NCBI RefSeq assembly: GCF_004134825.1
Contig: NZ_SDPN01000013.1
Coordinates: forward strand, 1 to 64,000
Length of the DNA stretch: 64,000 nucleotides
Reading direction: 5' to 3'
From: Agromyces albus
GTDB taxonomy: Bacteria; Actinomycetota; Actinomycetes; Actinomycetales; Microbacteriaceae
Below, one piece after another: positions 50,809 through 61,602 of this stretch. Position 1 is the stretch's first letter, and each line of letters begins with the position of its first letter. A program made the position numbers and the translations under genes. The notes beneath the pieces were generated by a model. It did not search any database. It was not told the origin of the DNA and was given only the letters and a program-made list of their open reading frames with translations.

Positions 50809-51531
50809 TCAGATGAGGCCGCGTAGGAACTCCTCCGGCGGCACGCCGGCAGCTCGGGCACGTTCGACGAGGCGGGTGTGCTCCTCGGTCGTGAGCTCGA
50901 GGGTCATCGTCAGCCAGTCGGCCGACGGGTCGTCGAACTCGAAGAGCGCCGCGTCGCCGGGGGAGCGGTCGTCGTCGAGCGGCGGTACGACGTCGGGCGG
51001 CGGCACGAGGTCGGTGTCGGGAAGAAGGGGCTCGACCTGCGGCTCGGGCGCAGCGGCATCCGTCGGAGCAGTACCGCCCCACCCCGGACCGGTCGGGATC
51101 TCGAGGCCGCGCTGGTAGGCCTCGGCGACCGCGCGAGCACGGAGGTCGGCCGCTTCGTTCAGCTCATGGCCGATGTGCCCCTTCACCCACTCGAAGCGGT
51201 ACCGGCGACCGGCGATCGCCTCGTCGAGCTCGCGCAGGAGGTCGACGTTCATGACGGGCTTGCCGTCGGCCTTGCGCCATCCCTTGCGCTTCCAGCCGGG
51301 CATCCACTTGGTCACCGAGTTGATCACGTACTGGCTGTCGCACTGCACGAGGAGCTCGTCGTCGAGGTGCGCGGTCGCGCGGAAGAGCTCGAGCACGGCC
51401 TTCAGCTCGCCCTGGTTGTTCGTGGCGTGCTTCCAGCCACCGGCCGCCCAGCGCGACTCGTCGACGAACCAGGCCCAACCGGCCGGGCCCGGGTTGCCGA
51501 GGGCCGATCCATCGGCGGCGGCGATGATCAT
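50809..51531 (-). CDS. rnhA: RNase H with C-terminal RHH-like extension
   Basis: A 240-residue protein. The N-terminal type I RNase H domain (1-150) has the catalytic carboxylates in AAADGSALGNPGPAGWAW (Asp), NNQGELKAVLELF (Glu), LVQCDSQYVINSVTKW (Asp) and LNEAADLRA (Asp). After an acidic, proline-rich linker comes a short LELTTEEHTRLVERARAAGVPPEEFLRGLI resembling a ribbon-helix-helix. ATG 51531 has AGGAGG 9 nt upstream, on which the start is based. Confidence 0.9.
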   Translation of the reverse strand: MIIAAADGSALGNPGPAGWAWFVDESRWAAGGWKHATNNQGELKAVLELFRATAHLDDELLVQCDSQYVINSVTKWMPGWKRKGWRKADGKPVMNVDLLRELDEAIAGRRYRFEWVKGHIGHELNEAADLRARAVAEAYQRGLEIPTGPGWGGTAPTDAAAPEPQVEPLLPDTDLVPPPDVVPPLDDDRSPGDAALFEFDDPSADWLTMTLELTTEEHTRLVERARAAGVPPEEFLRGLI

Positions 51532-51584
51532 GTCGGTGGGCCTCCTGGTGTTACGTGCGGCGCCCATCGTATCGGCACGCGCCG

Positions 51585-51612
51585 ACGGTCATCTGTGCAC
51601 GGTCATCTGTGC
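51585..51612 (+). repeat. tandem 14-bp direct repeat upstream of mfd
   Basis: ACGGTCATCTGTGC occurs twice in perfect tandem at 51585-51598 and 51599-51612, 33 bp upstream of the mfd -10 box. It may be an activator site or a local duplication. Confidence 0.85.
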
Positions 51613-51644
51613 AACGGCCCGGCCGGAGCGTCGGATGCCGCGCG

Positions 51645-51650
51645 TAGACT
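51645..51650 (+). promoter_or_regulatory. -10 box TAGACT for leaderless mfd
   Basis: TAGACT lies 6 nt before the GTG at 51657, and there is no Shine-Dalgarno between them. The arrangement is the same as for the DUF222 and ArsR-like genes. Confidence 0.6.
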
Positions 51651-51656
51651 CGTGCG

Positions 51657-54600
51657 GTGACACTCGATGGCTTGCTCACGGCGCTCTCCCGCGCCTCCAC
51701 GATCGACGGCGCGCTCGCGCAGGCCACGAGGAACGCCGACTTCTCAGCTCCCGACGGACTCGACGCGCCGCTGCTGGCAGGCCTGCTCCGCCGGCGTGCC
51801 GAGGCGGGGCTGCCGCCGTCGCTGCTCGTGGTCACGGCGACGAGCCGAGAGGGCGAGTCGGTGCGCGCCTCGATCGCGCCCTACCTCGGCGACGCCGAGA
51901 TCCTCGAGTTCCCCGCGTGGGAGACGCTGCCGCACGAGCGGCTGAGCCCGAGCGCCGAGACGGTGGGCCGGCGACTCCATGCGCTGCGGCGCATGCACGA
52001 GTGGCAGCAGGCCGCGTCGCGGCATCCGCTCGTCATCGTCGCCTCGGTCCGGTCCGCATTGCAGCCCCTCGCCGACAACCTGGCCGAACTCGCTCCCGTC
52101 GAACTCGTCGCGGGCGGGCGCGGCTACGACCTCGCCGAGATCTCGTCGAAGCTCGTCGACCTCGCATATTCCCGAGTCGACATGGTGGCCAGGCGCGGCG
52201 AGTTCGCGGTGCGCGGCGGCATCCTCGACGTGTTCCCGCCCACGGCCGACCACCCGGTGCGCGTCGAGTTCTTCGGCGACGAGGTCGAGGAGCTCCGCTC
52301 GTTCTCGGTCGCCGACCAGCGTTCGCTGCCCGAGCCGATCGAGCGGGTCGAGCTCTCACCGAGTCGCGAGCTCCTGCTCACGCCAGCGGTGCGCCAGCGC
52401 GCGCGAGAGATGGTGCACGAGTTCCCGAGCCTCTCCGGGTTGCTCGAGAAGGTCGCCGAGGGCATCCCCGTCGAGGGCATGGAGTCCCTTGCGCCGGCAC
52501 TCCTCGACCGGCTCGTGCCGCTCACGCGCTACCTGCCCGAGGGGGCTGCGGTCGCCGTGCTCGCCCCCGAGCGGGTGGCCGGCCGCGCAGTGAGCCTCGG
52601 CGAGACGAACCGTGAGTTCCTGGCCGCCGCGTGGAGCGCCGCGACCGCGGGTGCCGAGGCGCCGATCGATCTCGCCGCGGGCGATTTCCTCACGATGCGC
52701 GCCTTGCGCGAGGCGGCGCTCTTCAGCGCGCCGGGCGAGCCCGATCCGCGACGCGTGTGGTGGACGTTCAGCGGGTTCGACCTGGGCGACGCGGCCGAGG
52801 TCGTGAGCGGCTCGAGCGGGTCGAGCGCGTCAGGCGCGTCGGGCGGCGGTGCCATCGCGGATGCCTCCTACATCCGCCTCGCCGCGAACGCCGTGCCGAG
52901 CTTCCAGGGCAACGTCGCCGGGGCCGTCGATCACGCCGCAGAGCGTCTCCGCGAAGGGTGGAGCCTCGTCGTGGCATCCGCCGGTCACGGACTGGTGGAG
53001 CGTGCACGCGACGTGCTCGCCGAACAGGGTCTCGCGGCACGCATCGTCGACGAGGTGCCGGCCGTGCTCGAACCCGGCGTCGCGTTCCTCGTGCAGGCCG
53101 ACGCGGCGCGCGGCTTCGAGGTGCCCGAGGCCAAGCTCGGCTTGATCGCCGAGGCCGAGTTCTACGGTCGCGCAGCAGGGTACGACGCGCGGCAGGGCAA
53201 GAAGCTCGCGAGCCGGAGGCGCAACGTCGTCGACCCCCTGCAGCTGAAGGCCGGCGACTACGTCGTGCACCAGACCCACGGCATCGGCCGGTTCGTCGTG
53301 ATGGTGCAGCGCGAAGTCGCAACCGGCAGTCGGCCCACCGGCCCCAGCCGCACCGCCGGGATCCAGCAGGCACCCACCGCGGTGCGCGAGTACCTCGTGA
53401 TCGAGTACGCGCCGTCCAAGCGCGGACAGGCCGGCGACAAGCTCTACGTGCCCACCGACCAGCTCGACCTGCTCAGCCGCTACGTCGGCGGCGAGGCGCC
53501 GTCGCTCTCGAAGATGGGCGGCAGTGACTGGTCGCAGGCGAAGGGCCGAGCCCGCAAGGCCGTGCGCGAGATCGCCGTCGAGCTCGTGAAGCTCTATTCG
53601 GCGCGCATGGCCGCGAAGGGCCACGCGTTCGGCCCCGACACTCCCTGGCAGCACGAGCTGGAAGAGGCGTTCCCCTACACCGAGACGCCCGACCAGGTGC
53701 AGACGATCGACGAGGTGAAGGCCGACATGGAGCGGCCCATCCCCATGGACCGCCTCCTCGCGGGCGACGTCGGATTCGGCAAGACCGAGGTCGCCGTGCG
53801 GGCCGCCTTCAAGGCCATCCAAGACGGCAAGCAAGTGGCGATGCTCGTGCCGACGACGCTGCTCGTGAAGCAGCACTTCGAGACGTTCACCGAGCGCTTC
53901 GCCGGATTCCCCGTGCACGTGCGGGCACTCTCGCGCTTCCAGACCGACAAGGAGGCACGCGAGACGATCGCCGGGCTCGCCGACGGCACGATCGACCTCG
54001 TGATCGGCACGCATCGGCTCCTCACCGAGCAGATCAAGTTCAAAGACGTGGGCCTGCTCATCGTCGACGAAGAGCAGCGCTTCGGCGTCGAACACAAAGA
54101 CGCGCTGAAGAAGCTGAAGACCAACGTCGACATCCTGGCCATGAGCGCGACGCCGATCCCGCGCACGCTCGAGATGGCCGTCACCGGCATCCGTGAGATG
54201 TCGACCCTCGCGACCCCGCCCGAAGACCGGCATCCGATCCTCACGTTCGTCGGGCCGTATTCCGAGCAGCAGGTCGCCGCGGCGATCCGCCGCGAGATGC
54301 TGCGCGAGGGCCAGATCTTCTTCGTGCACAACCGTGTGTCGTCGATCAACCGGGTCGCGGCGCAGCTCGCCGAGCTCGTGCCCGAGGCGCGCATCGCCGT
54401 GGCCCACGGCCAGCTCAACGAGCACGTGCTCGAGCAGATCGTCGTCGACTTCTGGGAGCGCAAGTTCGACGTGCTCGTCTCGACGACCATCATCGAGACC
54501 GGCCTCGACATCACCAACGCGAACACGATCATCATCGACCGCGCCGACAAGTACGGGCTCTCGCAGCTGCACCAGTTGCGCGGCCGCGTCGGTCGTGGCC

Positions 54601-55355
54601 GCGAGCGCGCGTACGCGTACTTCCTGTGGGACCCGCAGAAGCCCCTCTCCGAGACCGCGCACGACCGGCTCTCGACCATCGCTGCGAACAACGAGCTCGG
54701 CAGCGGCATCCAGGTGGCGCTGAAAGACCTCGAGATCCGCGGCGCGGGCAACCTCCTCGGAGCCGAGCAGGCCGGGCACATCGCGGGCGTCGGGTTCGAC
54801 CTCTACCTGCGCATGATCGGCGAAGCCGTGTCCGCGTTCCGCGGCGACGTCGCCGAAGGGCAGACCGAGCTGCGGCTCGAGCTTCCCGTCGACGCGCACA
54901 TCCCCGAGGAATACGTCGACAGTGAGCGGCTCCGGCTCGAGGCGTACCAGAAGCTCTCGGCCGCGAGCGGTCCAGCGGCGAAGGAGGGCCAGATCGACGC
55001 GGTGCTCGACGAGCTCGTCGACCGCTACGGATCGCCGCCCGACGCCGTCAAGCACCTCATCGCGATCTCGCGGCTTCGCCGGCGGGCGCAGCTCGCGGGT
55101 CTCTCCGAGGTCATCGCAACGGGTTCGAAGCTCCGCATCGCGCCCGCGGCGATCCCCGACTCGCGACGCGTTCGCCTCGAGCGGCTCTACCCGGGTGCCC
55201 GGCACTTCGCGCAGAACGACGTCATCCTCGTGCCGTTCCCGGTGCGAGACGGCGAGCCGCTCGGCGACGGCGAGCTCATCGAGTGGGTCGCCAAGCTGAT
55301 CACGGCGATCTTCCCGGTGCCCGAGGTCGCGGTCGACGCATCCGCCACCGCCTGA
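51657..55355 (+). CDS. mfd: transcription-repair coupling factor
   Basis: A 1232-residue ATPase that pushes stalled RNA polymerase and recruits UvrA. The N-terminal UvrB-like domains are followed by the RNAP-interaction domain (GDYVVHQTHGIGRFVVM), then the RecG-like translocase: Walker A GDVGFGKTEVA, DEEQRFG, LSMSATPIPRT-type MSATPIPRTLEM, and IETGLDITNANTIIIDRAD with QLHQLRGRVGRG. The TRCF domain ends the protein. A Ser/Gly-rich loop (SGSSGSSASGASGGG) interrupts around residue 385. Length is normal. Confidence 0.97.
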   Translation: MTLDGLLTALSRASTIDGALAQATRNADFSAPDGLDAPLLAGLLRRRAEAGLPPSLLVVTATSREGESVRASIAPYLGDAEILEFPAWETLPHERLSPSAETVGRRLHALRRMHEWQQAASRHPLVIVASVRSALQPLADNLAELAPVELVAGGRGYDLAEISSKLVDLAYSRVDMVARRGEFAVRGGILDVFPPTADHPVRVEFFGDEVEELRSFSVADQRSLPEPIERVELSPSRELLLTPAVRQRAREMVHEFPSLSGLLEKVAEGIPVEGMESLAPALLDRLVPLTRYLPEGAAVAVLAPERVAGRAVSLGETNREFLAAAWSAATAGAEAPIDLAAGDFLTMRALREAALFSAPGEPDPRRVWWTFSGFDLGDAAEVVSGSSGSSASGASGGGAIADASYIRLAANAVPSFQGNVAGAVDHAAERLREGWSLVVASAGHGLVERARDVLAEQGLAARIVDEVPAVLEPGVAFLVQADAARGFEVPEAKLGLIAEAEFYGRAAGYDARQGKKLASRRRNVVDPLQLKAGDYVVHQTHGIGRFVVMVQREVATGSRPTGPSRTAGIQQAPTAVREYLVIEYAPSKRGQAGDKLYVPTDQLDLLSRYVGGEAPSLSKMGGSDWSQAKGRARKAVREIAVELVKLYSARMAAKGHAFGPDTPWQHELEEAFPYTETPDQVQTIDEVKADMERPIPMDRLLAGDVGFGKTEVAVRAAFKAIQDGKQVAMLVPTTLLVKQHFETFTERFAGFPVHVRALSRFQTDKEARETIAGLADGTIDLVIGTHRLLTEQIKFKDVGLLIVDEEQRFGVEHKDALKKLKTNVDILAMSATPIPRTLEMAVTGIREMSTLATPPEDRHPILTFVGPYSEQQVAAAIRREMLREGQIFFVHNRVSSINRVAAQLAELVPEARIAVAHGQLNEHVLEQIVVDFWERKFDVLVSTTIIETGLDITNANTIIIDRADKYGLSQLHQLRGRVGRGRERAYAYFLWDPQKPLSETAHDRLSTIAANNELGSGIQVALKDLEIRGAGNLLGAEQAGHIAGVGFDLYLRMIGEAVSAFRGDVAEGQTELRLELPVDAHIPEEYVDSERLRLEAYQKLSAASGPAAKEGQIDAVLDELVDRYGSPPDAVKHLIAISRLRRRAQLAGLSEVIATGSKLRIAPAAIPDSRRVRLERLYPGARHFAQNDVILVPFPVRDGEPLGDGELIEWVAKLITAIFPVPEVAVDASATA

Positions 55356-55382
55356 CGGCCCGGCCGAGCGCCCGACCAGTCG

Positions 55383-56885
55383 CTAGACCAGGAAGTTCAT
55401 CGCGAGCAATCCCGTCGTCGTCATCGTGATCGTGTACGGCAGGGCCATCCAGAGCATCTGCACGTAGCCGAGCCGGATGAGCGGCGCGAGTGCCGAGGTG
55501 AGGAGGAACAGGAAGGCGGCCTGACCGTTCGGCGTCGCGATGCTCGGCACATTCGTGCCCGCGTTCACGGCGATCGCGAGCGCCTCGAACTGCTCGCGAT
55601 CGATCGTGCCGGCGTTGAAGGCGTTCGCGACTTCGGTGATGTACACGGTCGCGACGAAGACGTTGTCGCTGATGGCCGAGAGCACGCCCGAGGCGATGAA
55701 AAGCCACGTGAGTTGCTGCGGCCCGTCTTGCGCGAGCACGAGATCGATGACCGGCGTGAACAGGCCCTGGTCGTTGATCACGGCGACGATCGCGAAGAAC
55801 GTCACGAGCAGCGCCGTGAACGGCAGCGCCTCCCCGAAGGCGTGCCCGAGCGAGTGCTCGTGGATGACGCCGTTGAACGACGTCGCGATGACGATCACCA
55901 TGAGACCGATGAGTCCGACCTCCGCGAGGTGAAGCGCGAGCGCTGCGACGAGCGCGACCGCGGTGAAGGCCTGGACCGTGAGCCGGGCGCGGCGACGGGG
56001 GCCGCTCTTGGCCGCCTCCGCACGCTCCCACCGCTCCATGACCTCGCGCACCGAGGCGGGCAACTCGGCGCCGTAGCCGAACCAGCGGGTCTTCTCGAGG
56101 ACGACGGTCGTGAGGAGTCCGACGATCAGGACGGGAATCGAGACCGGCAGCATCTGCAGCAGGAACTCGACAAAGCCCCATCCGACGAGCTCGCCGATGA
56201 GGAGGTTCTGCGGCTCGCCCACGAGCGTCGCGAGTCCGCCGAGCGCGGTGCCGACCGCTGCGTGCATCATGATGTTGCGCAGGAAGTGGCGGAAGCGATC
56301 GAGGTCGCCCCGCATCGGGTCGTTCACGAGTTCGTCGTCCTCGTGATCGTGGTCGTCGTCGACGGCACGATTCGACGCGAAGCGGTGGTAGACCGCGTAG
56401 AGCCCGGTCGCGACCGCGATGATGACCGCGACAACGGTCAGCGCATCGAGGAACGCCGAGAGCAGCGCCGCGACACCCGTGAAGGTGAGCGAGAGCAAGA
56501 GCTTGGAGCGCACTGCGACGAGCAGCTTGGTGAACACCACCAGCAGCAGCTCCCGCATGAAGTAGATGCCCGCGACCATGAACATCAGCAGCAGGATGAC
56601 CGCGAAGTTCGCCTGTGTCTCGTGGTACACGCTCTCGGGGCTCGTCATGCCGATGACGACGGCCTCGATCGCGATGAGGCCGCCGGGCTGGAGCGGGTAG
56701 CACTTGAGCGCCATGGCGAGCGTGAAGATGAACTCGGCGACGAAGATCCAGCCGGTGGCGAAGGGCCCGAGCGCGAGGAGGAAGAGCGGATTCAGCGCCA
56801 GGAACGCGACGATCGTCATCTTGTACCAGCGGGGCGCGTCACCGAGGAAGTTGCGCGCCAGGGCGATCGAGTACTCGCGAACCAT
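55383..56885 (-). CDS. nhaB: NhaB-type Na+/H+ antiporter
   Basis: A 500-residue membrane transporter with about 12 helices of the NhaB family. Key parts are [85 protein letters not shown], and [16 protein letters not shown] with [40 protein letters not shown]. It exchanges Na+ for H+. NhaB is best known in Proteobacteria; here it stands between mfd and mazG. Confidence 0.92.
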   Translation of the reverse strand: MVREYSIALARNFLGDAPRWYKMTIVAFLALNPLFLLALGPFATGWIFVAEFIFTLAMALKCYPLQPGGLIAIEAVVIGMTSPESVYHETQANFAVILLLMFMVAGIYFMRELLLVVFTKLLVAVRSKLLLSLTFTGVAALLSAFLDALTVVAVIIAVATGLYAVYHRFASNRAVDDDHDHEDDELVNDPMRGDLDRFRHFLRNIMMHAAVGTALGGLATLVGEPQNLLIGELVGWGFVEFLLQMLPVSIPVLIVGLLTTVVLEKTRWFGYGAELPASVREVMERWERAEAAKSGPRRRARLTVQAFTAVALVAALALHLAEVGLIGLMVIVIATSFNGVIHEHSLGHAFGEALPFTALLVTFFAIVAVINDQGLFTPVIDLVLAQDGPQQLTWLFIASGVLSAISDNVFVATVYITEVANAFNAGTIDREQFEALAIAVNAGTNVPSIATPNGQAAFLFLLTSALAPLIRLGYVQMLWMALPYTITMTTTGLLAMNFLV

Positions 56886-57063
56886 GTAGACCCCTGTTCG
56901 GCGACGCCCGTCGATGGCGGTGCGGCGCGGGAAGACGTGATGACGACGGTCTCCCGCCGGCCGACCAGACTTCCCGGCACTCCGCGTCCGATCCTATCGG
57001 GCGGGCGGCATCGAGCGCCTACCATTGCTGCGAGGGCGGGGCTCCGCCCGGACGGGAGCGATC

Positions 57064-57774
57064 GTGGGCGACATCCGACCAGGGAGCACGGCGGAATCCA
57101 CCGCGCGCGCGACCACGCACCTCGACGAGCTCATCGACACCGTCGCGCTGCTTCGCGCACCGGGCGGCTGCCCGTGGGACGCCGACCAGACGCACGCCTC
57201 GCTCGTGCAGTACCTCGTCGAGGAGAGCTGGGAGCTCATCGACGCCATCGAGTCGGGCGACCGCGACGAGATGATCGAGGAGCTCGGCGACGTGCTCTAC
57301 CAAGTGCTCTTCCACGCTGACATCGCCGCGCACACCGATGGCGAGCGCTTCGACATCCACGACGTCGCGGCGCACATGACCGCGAAGATGGTGTCGCGGC
57401 ATCCGCACGTCTTCGGCGGCGACCGCACGGCCGAGACCGCGGCCGACGTCGTCTCGTTCTGGGACGAGCTGAAAGCCGACGAGAAGCCGCATCGCACGAG
57501 CGTGCTCGACGGCATCCCGCGCGGCATGCCGGCGCTCGCGCTCGCGCAGAAGGTGCTCGGCAAGGCCGAGAAGGTCGGCGTGACGGATGTCGCATCCGGG
57601 GCGGCATCCGATGTCCCGGTGTTCGCCGACGAGGCTGAACTCGGTGCCGCGCTCCTCGCGACCGTCGCGGCTGCACGTGCCGGCGGACTCGACGCCGAAC
57701 GGGCGCTCCGGCACGCCGTGCGCGCCCTCGAAGACGACGTGCGCGCTGCGGAGCAGCAGGGCGCCGCGGGGTAG
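57064..57774 (+). CDS. mazG: nucleoside triphosphate pyrophosphohydrolase
   Basis: A 236-residue MazG protein that hydrolyses NTPs to NMP and PPi. The catalytic pattern is EESWELIDAIESGDRDEMIEELGDVLYQVLFHADIA (EE, then E..D). The conserved start of the domain is VALLRAPGGCPWDADQTHASL. GTG 57064 has GGGAG 5 nt upstream. Transcription may begin after TACCAT (57020-57025), leaving a short leader with a GGGCGG/CCGCCC stem. It follows nhaB divergently. Confidence 0.94.
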   Translation: MGDIRPGSTAESTARATTHLDELIDTVALLRAPGGCPWDADQTHASLVQYLVEESWELIDAIESGDRDEMIEELGDVLYQVLFHADIAAHTDGERFDIHDVAAHMTAKMVSRHPHVFGGDRTAETAADVVSFWDELKADEKPHRTSVLDGIPRGMPALALAQKVLGKAEKVGVTDVASGAASDVPVFADEAELGAALLATVAAARAGGLDAERALRHAVRALEDDVRAAEQQGAAG

Positions 57775-57845
57775 CGGCGCTCGCCGCCCGGCTTCGGCGG
57801 CGGGTCGGATCGCGGATGCCGCGCCGTCGGCGTAGCGTCTGGGGC

Positions 57846-58286
57846 ATGGGCATCGAGGAGCAGCGCCTCTCCGAGTTCTTCGACCGCTACGCCGAGGCGT
57901 TGCGTGCCTTCGACGCGGAGGCGACGGCGAGGCTCTGGGGACTGCCGGGCATGCTCATCACCGACGACTTCGCGGGCGCCCTCGAGAGCCGAGCCGACCT
58001 CGCCGATGCGCTCGCCTCGTCGTATCCGCTCTACCGCCGGCTCGGGCTCGACTCGGCCGTGCCGGAGATCCGCGCGATCAGCGCCCTCACCGATCGCATC
58101 TCCACGGTGCGGTTGCGCTGGAGCTACCTCGACGACGCCGACGAGCTCATCGTGACGAGCGACTACGAGTACCTCGTGCGCGACGACGCCGACGGCCTGC
58201 ACATCTACCTCGCGGTCGGCATCGACGAGATGGACGCGCTTCGCCGGGCAGCCGTCGCGCGCGACGTCGACCTCGACCTGGGGTGA
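57846..58286 (+). CDS. SnoaL/NTF2-like protein
   Basis: A 146-residue alpha-beta barrel protein of the NTF2-like superfamily: RLSEFFDRYAEALRAFDAEATARLWGLPGMLITDDFAGALESRADLADALAS, followed by strands ISTVRLRWSYLDDADELIVTSDYEYLV. The catalytic pocket residues of SnoaL are not identifiable, so the role is unknown. ATG 57846 follows TAGCGT by 7 nt. Confidence 0.78.
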   Translation: MGIEEQRLSEFFDRYAEALRAFDAEATARLWGLPGMLITDDFAGALESRADLADALASSYPLYRRLGLDSAVPEIRAISALTDRISTVRLRWSYLDDADELIVTSDYEYLVRDDADGLHIYLAVGIDEMDALRRAAVARDVDLDLG

Positions 58287-58322
58287 GCAGTCACAGCTCG
58301 TGCCGCTGACAGAATGGACGGC

Positions 58323-59609
58323 ATGGCCGCCTCCGTCACCCCACCGCGTGGAATGCGCGACTTCCTCCCGGCCGAGAAGGCCGTGCGCGAGCACGCCCTC
58401 GGCGTCATCCGCGACGTCTATGCCGCACACGGCTTCGACGAGATCGAGACGCCCGTCATGGAGGATTCGTCGCGACTGCACGCGGGGCTCGGCGGCGACA
58501 ACGAGAAGCTCGCCTTCGCGGTCATGAGGCGCGGGCTCACGGCCGAAGACCTCGAGCGCGCCGCTGAGGGCGTCGACGCACTCTCGCTCGCCGACCTCGG
58601 CTTGCGCTACGACCTCACCGTGCCGCTCGCGCGCTTCTACGCCACGCACCGCGCGGCGCTCCCGCCCGTGTTCCGCTCGATCCAGATCGCACCGGTCTGG
58701 CGTGCCGAACGCCCGCAGAAGGGCCGCTACCGGCAGTTCGTGCAGTGCGACATCGACATCATCGGCGAGGCCGGCCACCTTGCCGAGCTCGAGCTCCTCA
58801 CGGCGACGGTCGCGACGCTCGATGCCCTGGGTCTCGGCGGTTGTGTCATCCGCTTGAACGACCGTCGCATCCTCGCCGGCATCCTCGACTCGTGGGCCGT
58901 GCCCCCCGAGGTGCGCGAGCGCGCCCTCATCACGATCGACAAGCTCGACAAGATCGGCCCCGCGGGCGTCGCCGCCGAACTGCGCGAGCTCGGTGTCGAG
59001 CCGACGGATGCCTCGACGGGGCTCAGCACCGACGTCGCCGCCGAGCTCGAAGCGCTCGCGAACGCCGACTGGCACCTCGCCGACGGCATCGTGCCGCCCC
59101 CGGCCTGGCTCGACCTCGACGCCTTCGCTGCTCTGCGGGAGCTCCGCGACGCCCTCCCCGACGCGGCGATCGAGTTCGACCCCACGCTCGTTCGCGGCAT
59201 GGGCTACTACACGGGCACGATCTTCGAGGTCGCCCACCCCAACCTCGACTACTCGCTCGGCGGCGGCGGCCGCTACGACGGCATGATCGGACGATTCCTC
59301 GGTCAGGATGTGCCCGCGTGCGGCTTCTCCATCGGCTTCGAGCGCATCGTCGACCTGCTCGAGATGCGCCACGACGCCAAGCCTCGCGCGGTCGTGCTCG
59401 TGTACGACGCCGAGACCCCGCCCGCGACGCTCCTCGCCGTGAAGGGCGAGCTCGTGGCATCCGGAACCCGCGTGCGCCTCGAACGCCGCACGAAGAACCT
59501 GCGCGCCCTGCTCGACCGCGTGACGGCCGACGGATTCGACGCCTTCGCGCCGATCACGGCCGAGACGACGGATGCCGCGTCGCTCGCGTTCCGCGACCTC
59601 GGCGTCTGA
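58323..59609 (+). CDS. hisS: histidine--tRNA ligase
   Basis: A 428-residue class II synthetase. Motif 1 region LPAEKAVREHALGVIRDVYAAHGFDEIETPVMED; motif 2 QIAPVWRAERPQKGRYRQFVQCDIDIIG; the histidine-A loop RGMGYYTGTIFEV; motif 3 GFSIGFERI. The C-terminal anticodon-binding domain starts about residue 340. ATG 58323 is 7 nt after CAGAAT; the in-frame alternative at 58314 is close by. Confidence 0.95.
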   Translation: MAASVTPPRGMRDFLPAEKAVREHALGVIRDVYAAHGFDEIETPVMEDSSRLHAGLGGDNEKLAFAVMRRGLTAEDLERAAEGVDALSLADLGLRYDLTVPLARFYATHRAALPPVFRSIQIAPVWRAERPQKGRYRQFVQCDIDIIGEAGHLAELELLTATVATLDALGLGGCVIRLNDRRILAGILDSWAVPPEVRERALITIDKLDKIGPAGVAAELRELGVEPTDASTGLSTDVAAELEALANADWHLADGIVPPPAWLDLDAFAALRELRDALPDAAIEFDPTLVRGMGYYTGTIFEVAHPNLDYSLGGGGRYDGMIGRFLGQDVPACGFSIGFERIVDLLEMRHDAKPRAVVLVYDAETPPATLLAVKGELVASGTRVRLERRTKNLRALLDRVTADGFDAFAPITAETTDAASLAFRDLGV

Positions 59610-59664
59610 CCACCTGCTCGATCGGAGGGCGGCACGCAGCGGCATCCGCGTCGTCCTAGACTGA

Positions 59665-61002
<1,338 letters not shown>

Positions 61003-61008
61003 GCAGGT

Positions 61009-61042
61009 GCATCGGGGGTGGCCGTGAGGCCACCCCCGATGC
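61009..61042 (+). terminator. strong stem-loop after eno, no U-tract
   Basis: Perfect 15-nt arms GCATCGGGGGTGGCC (61009-61023) and GGCCACCCCCGATGC (61028-61042) with a GTGA tetraloop begin 6 nt past the eno stop. There is no T-run after it. It may act as a terminator, attenuator or RNA-stability element between eno and the DivIC gene. Confidence 0.65.
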
Positions 61043-61068
61043 CACTCCCGGGTCGGTGAGGAGGGGCG

Positions 61069-61602
61069 ATGAAGGGTGATATGCCGCGCCCCGGCCCCGC
61101 AAGAACCGCTTCGGTGCGCTCGGGGTGGCTCAGCGGCATCCGCTTCTCGGGGTTCTCGCTCATCATGATGGGCGTGCTCGTGCTCGGGGTGGTCGTGCTC
61201 GCACCCACCGTCGCGGCGTTCGCGCAGCAGCGCCAGCAGATCGCCGAGATGCGAGCCGCGGTCTCCGAGCAGGAGGAAGACGTGCAGCGCCTCCGCGACG
61301 AACGCGAACGCTGGAACGACGAGACCTTCATCGTGACCCAGGCCCGCGAGCGGCTCTACTACGTGATGCCGGGCGAAGTGAGCTACCTCGTGATCGACGA
61401 TCGCTCAGAGGCCGCGATGGCAGATACCGCGACCGAGGTCTCCGCCGAGGTCACCGAATCGAAGGGCGACTGGATGCGCACCCTGCTCGACTCCGTGATG
61501 ACCGCTGGGCTCGCGCCCGATCCGAGCGCTCCGGCGGATCCGGTGGTCCCTGCGGATCCGGCGGCGTCGACAACTCCAACGACCGAGGGGAGCGACGGAT
61601 GA
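61069..61602 (+). CDS. FtsB/DivIC-type septum formation protein
   Basis: A 177-residue bitopic protein. One transmembrane segment (FSLIMMGVLVLGVVVLAPTVAAFA) is followed by a coiled coil (QQRQQIAEMRAAVSEQEEDVQRLRDERERWND) and the family end DETFIVTQARERLYYVMPGEVSYLV. The Ala/Pro/Thr-rich tail is typical in actinobacteria. It is a divisome component (M. tuberculosis Rv1024 position). GAGGAGGGG precedes ATG 61069. It overlaps the DUF501 gene by ATGA. Confidence 0.92.
   Translation: MKGDMPRPGPARTASVRSGWLSGIRFSGFSLIMMGVLVLGVVVLAPTVAAFAQQRQQIAEMRAAVSEQEEDVQRLRDERERWNDETFIVTQARERLYYVMPGEVSYLVIDDRSEAAMADTATEVSAEVTESKGDWMRTLLDSVMTAGLAPDPSAPADPVVPADPAASTTPTTEGSDG

Noticed and set aside
52630..53527. 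Alternative plus-strand frame within mfd (about 300 codons)
   Set aside because: Arg-rich shadow frame inside a clear mfd coding region.
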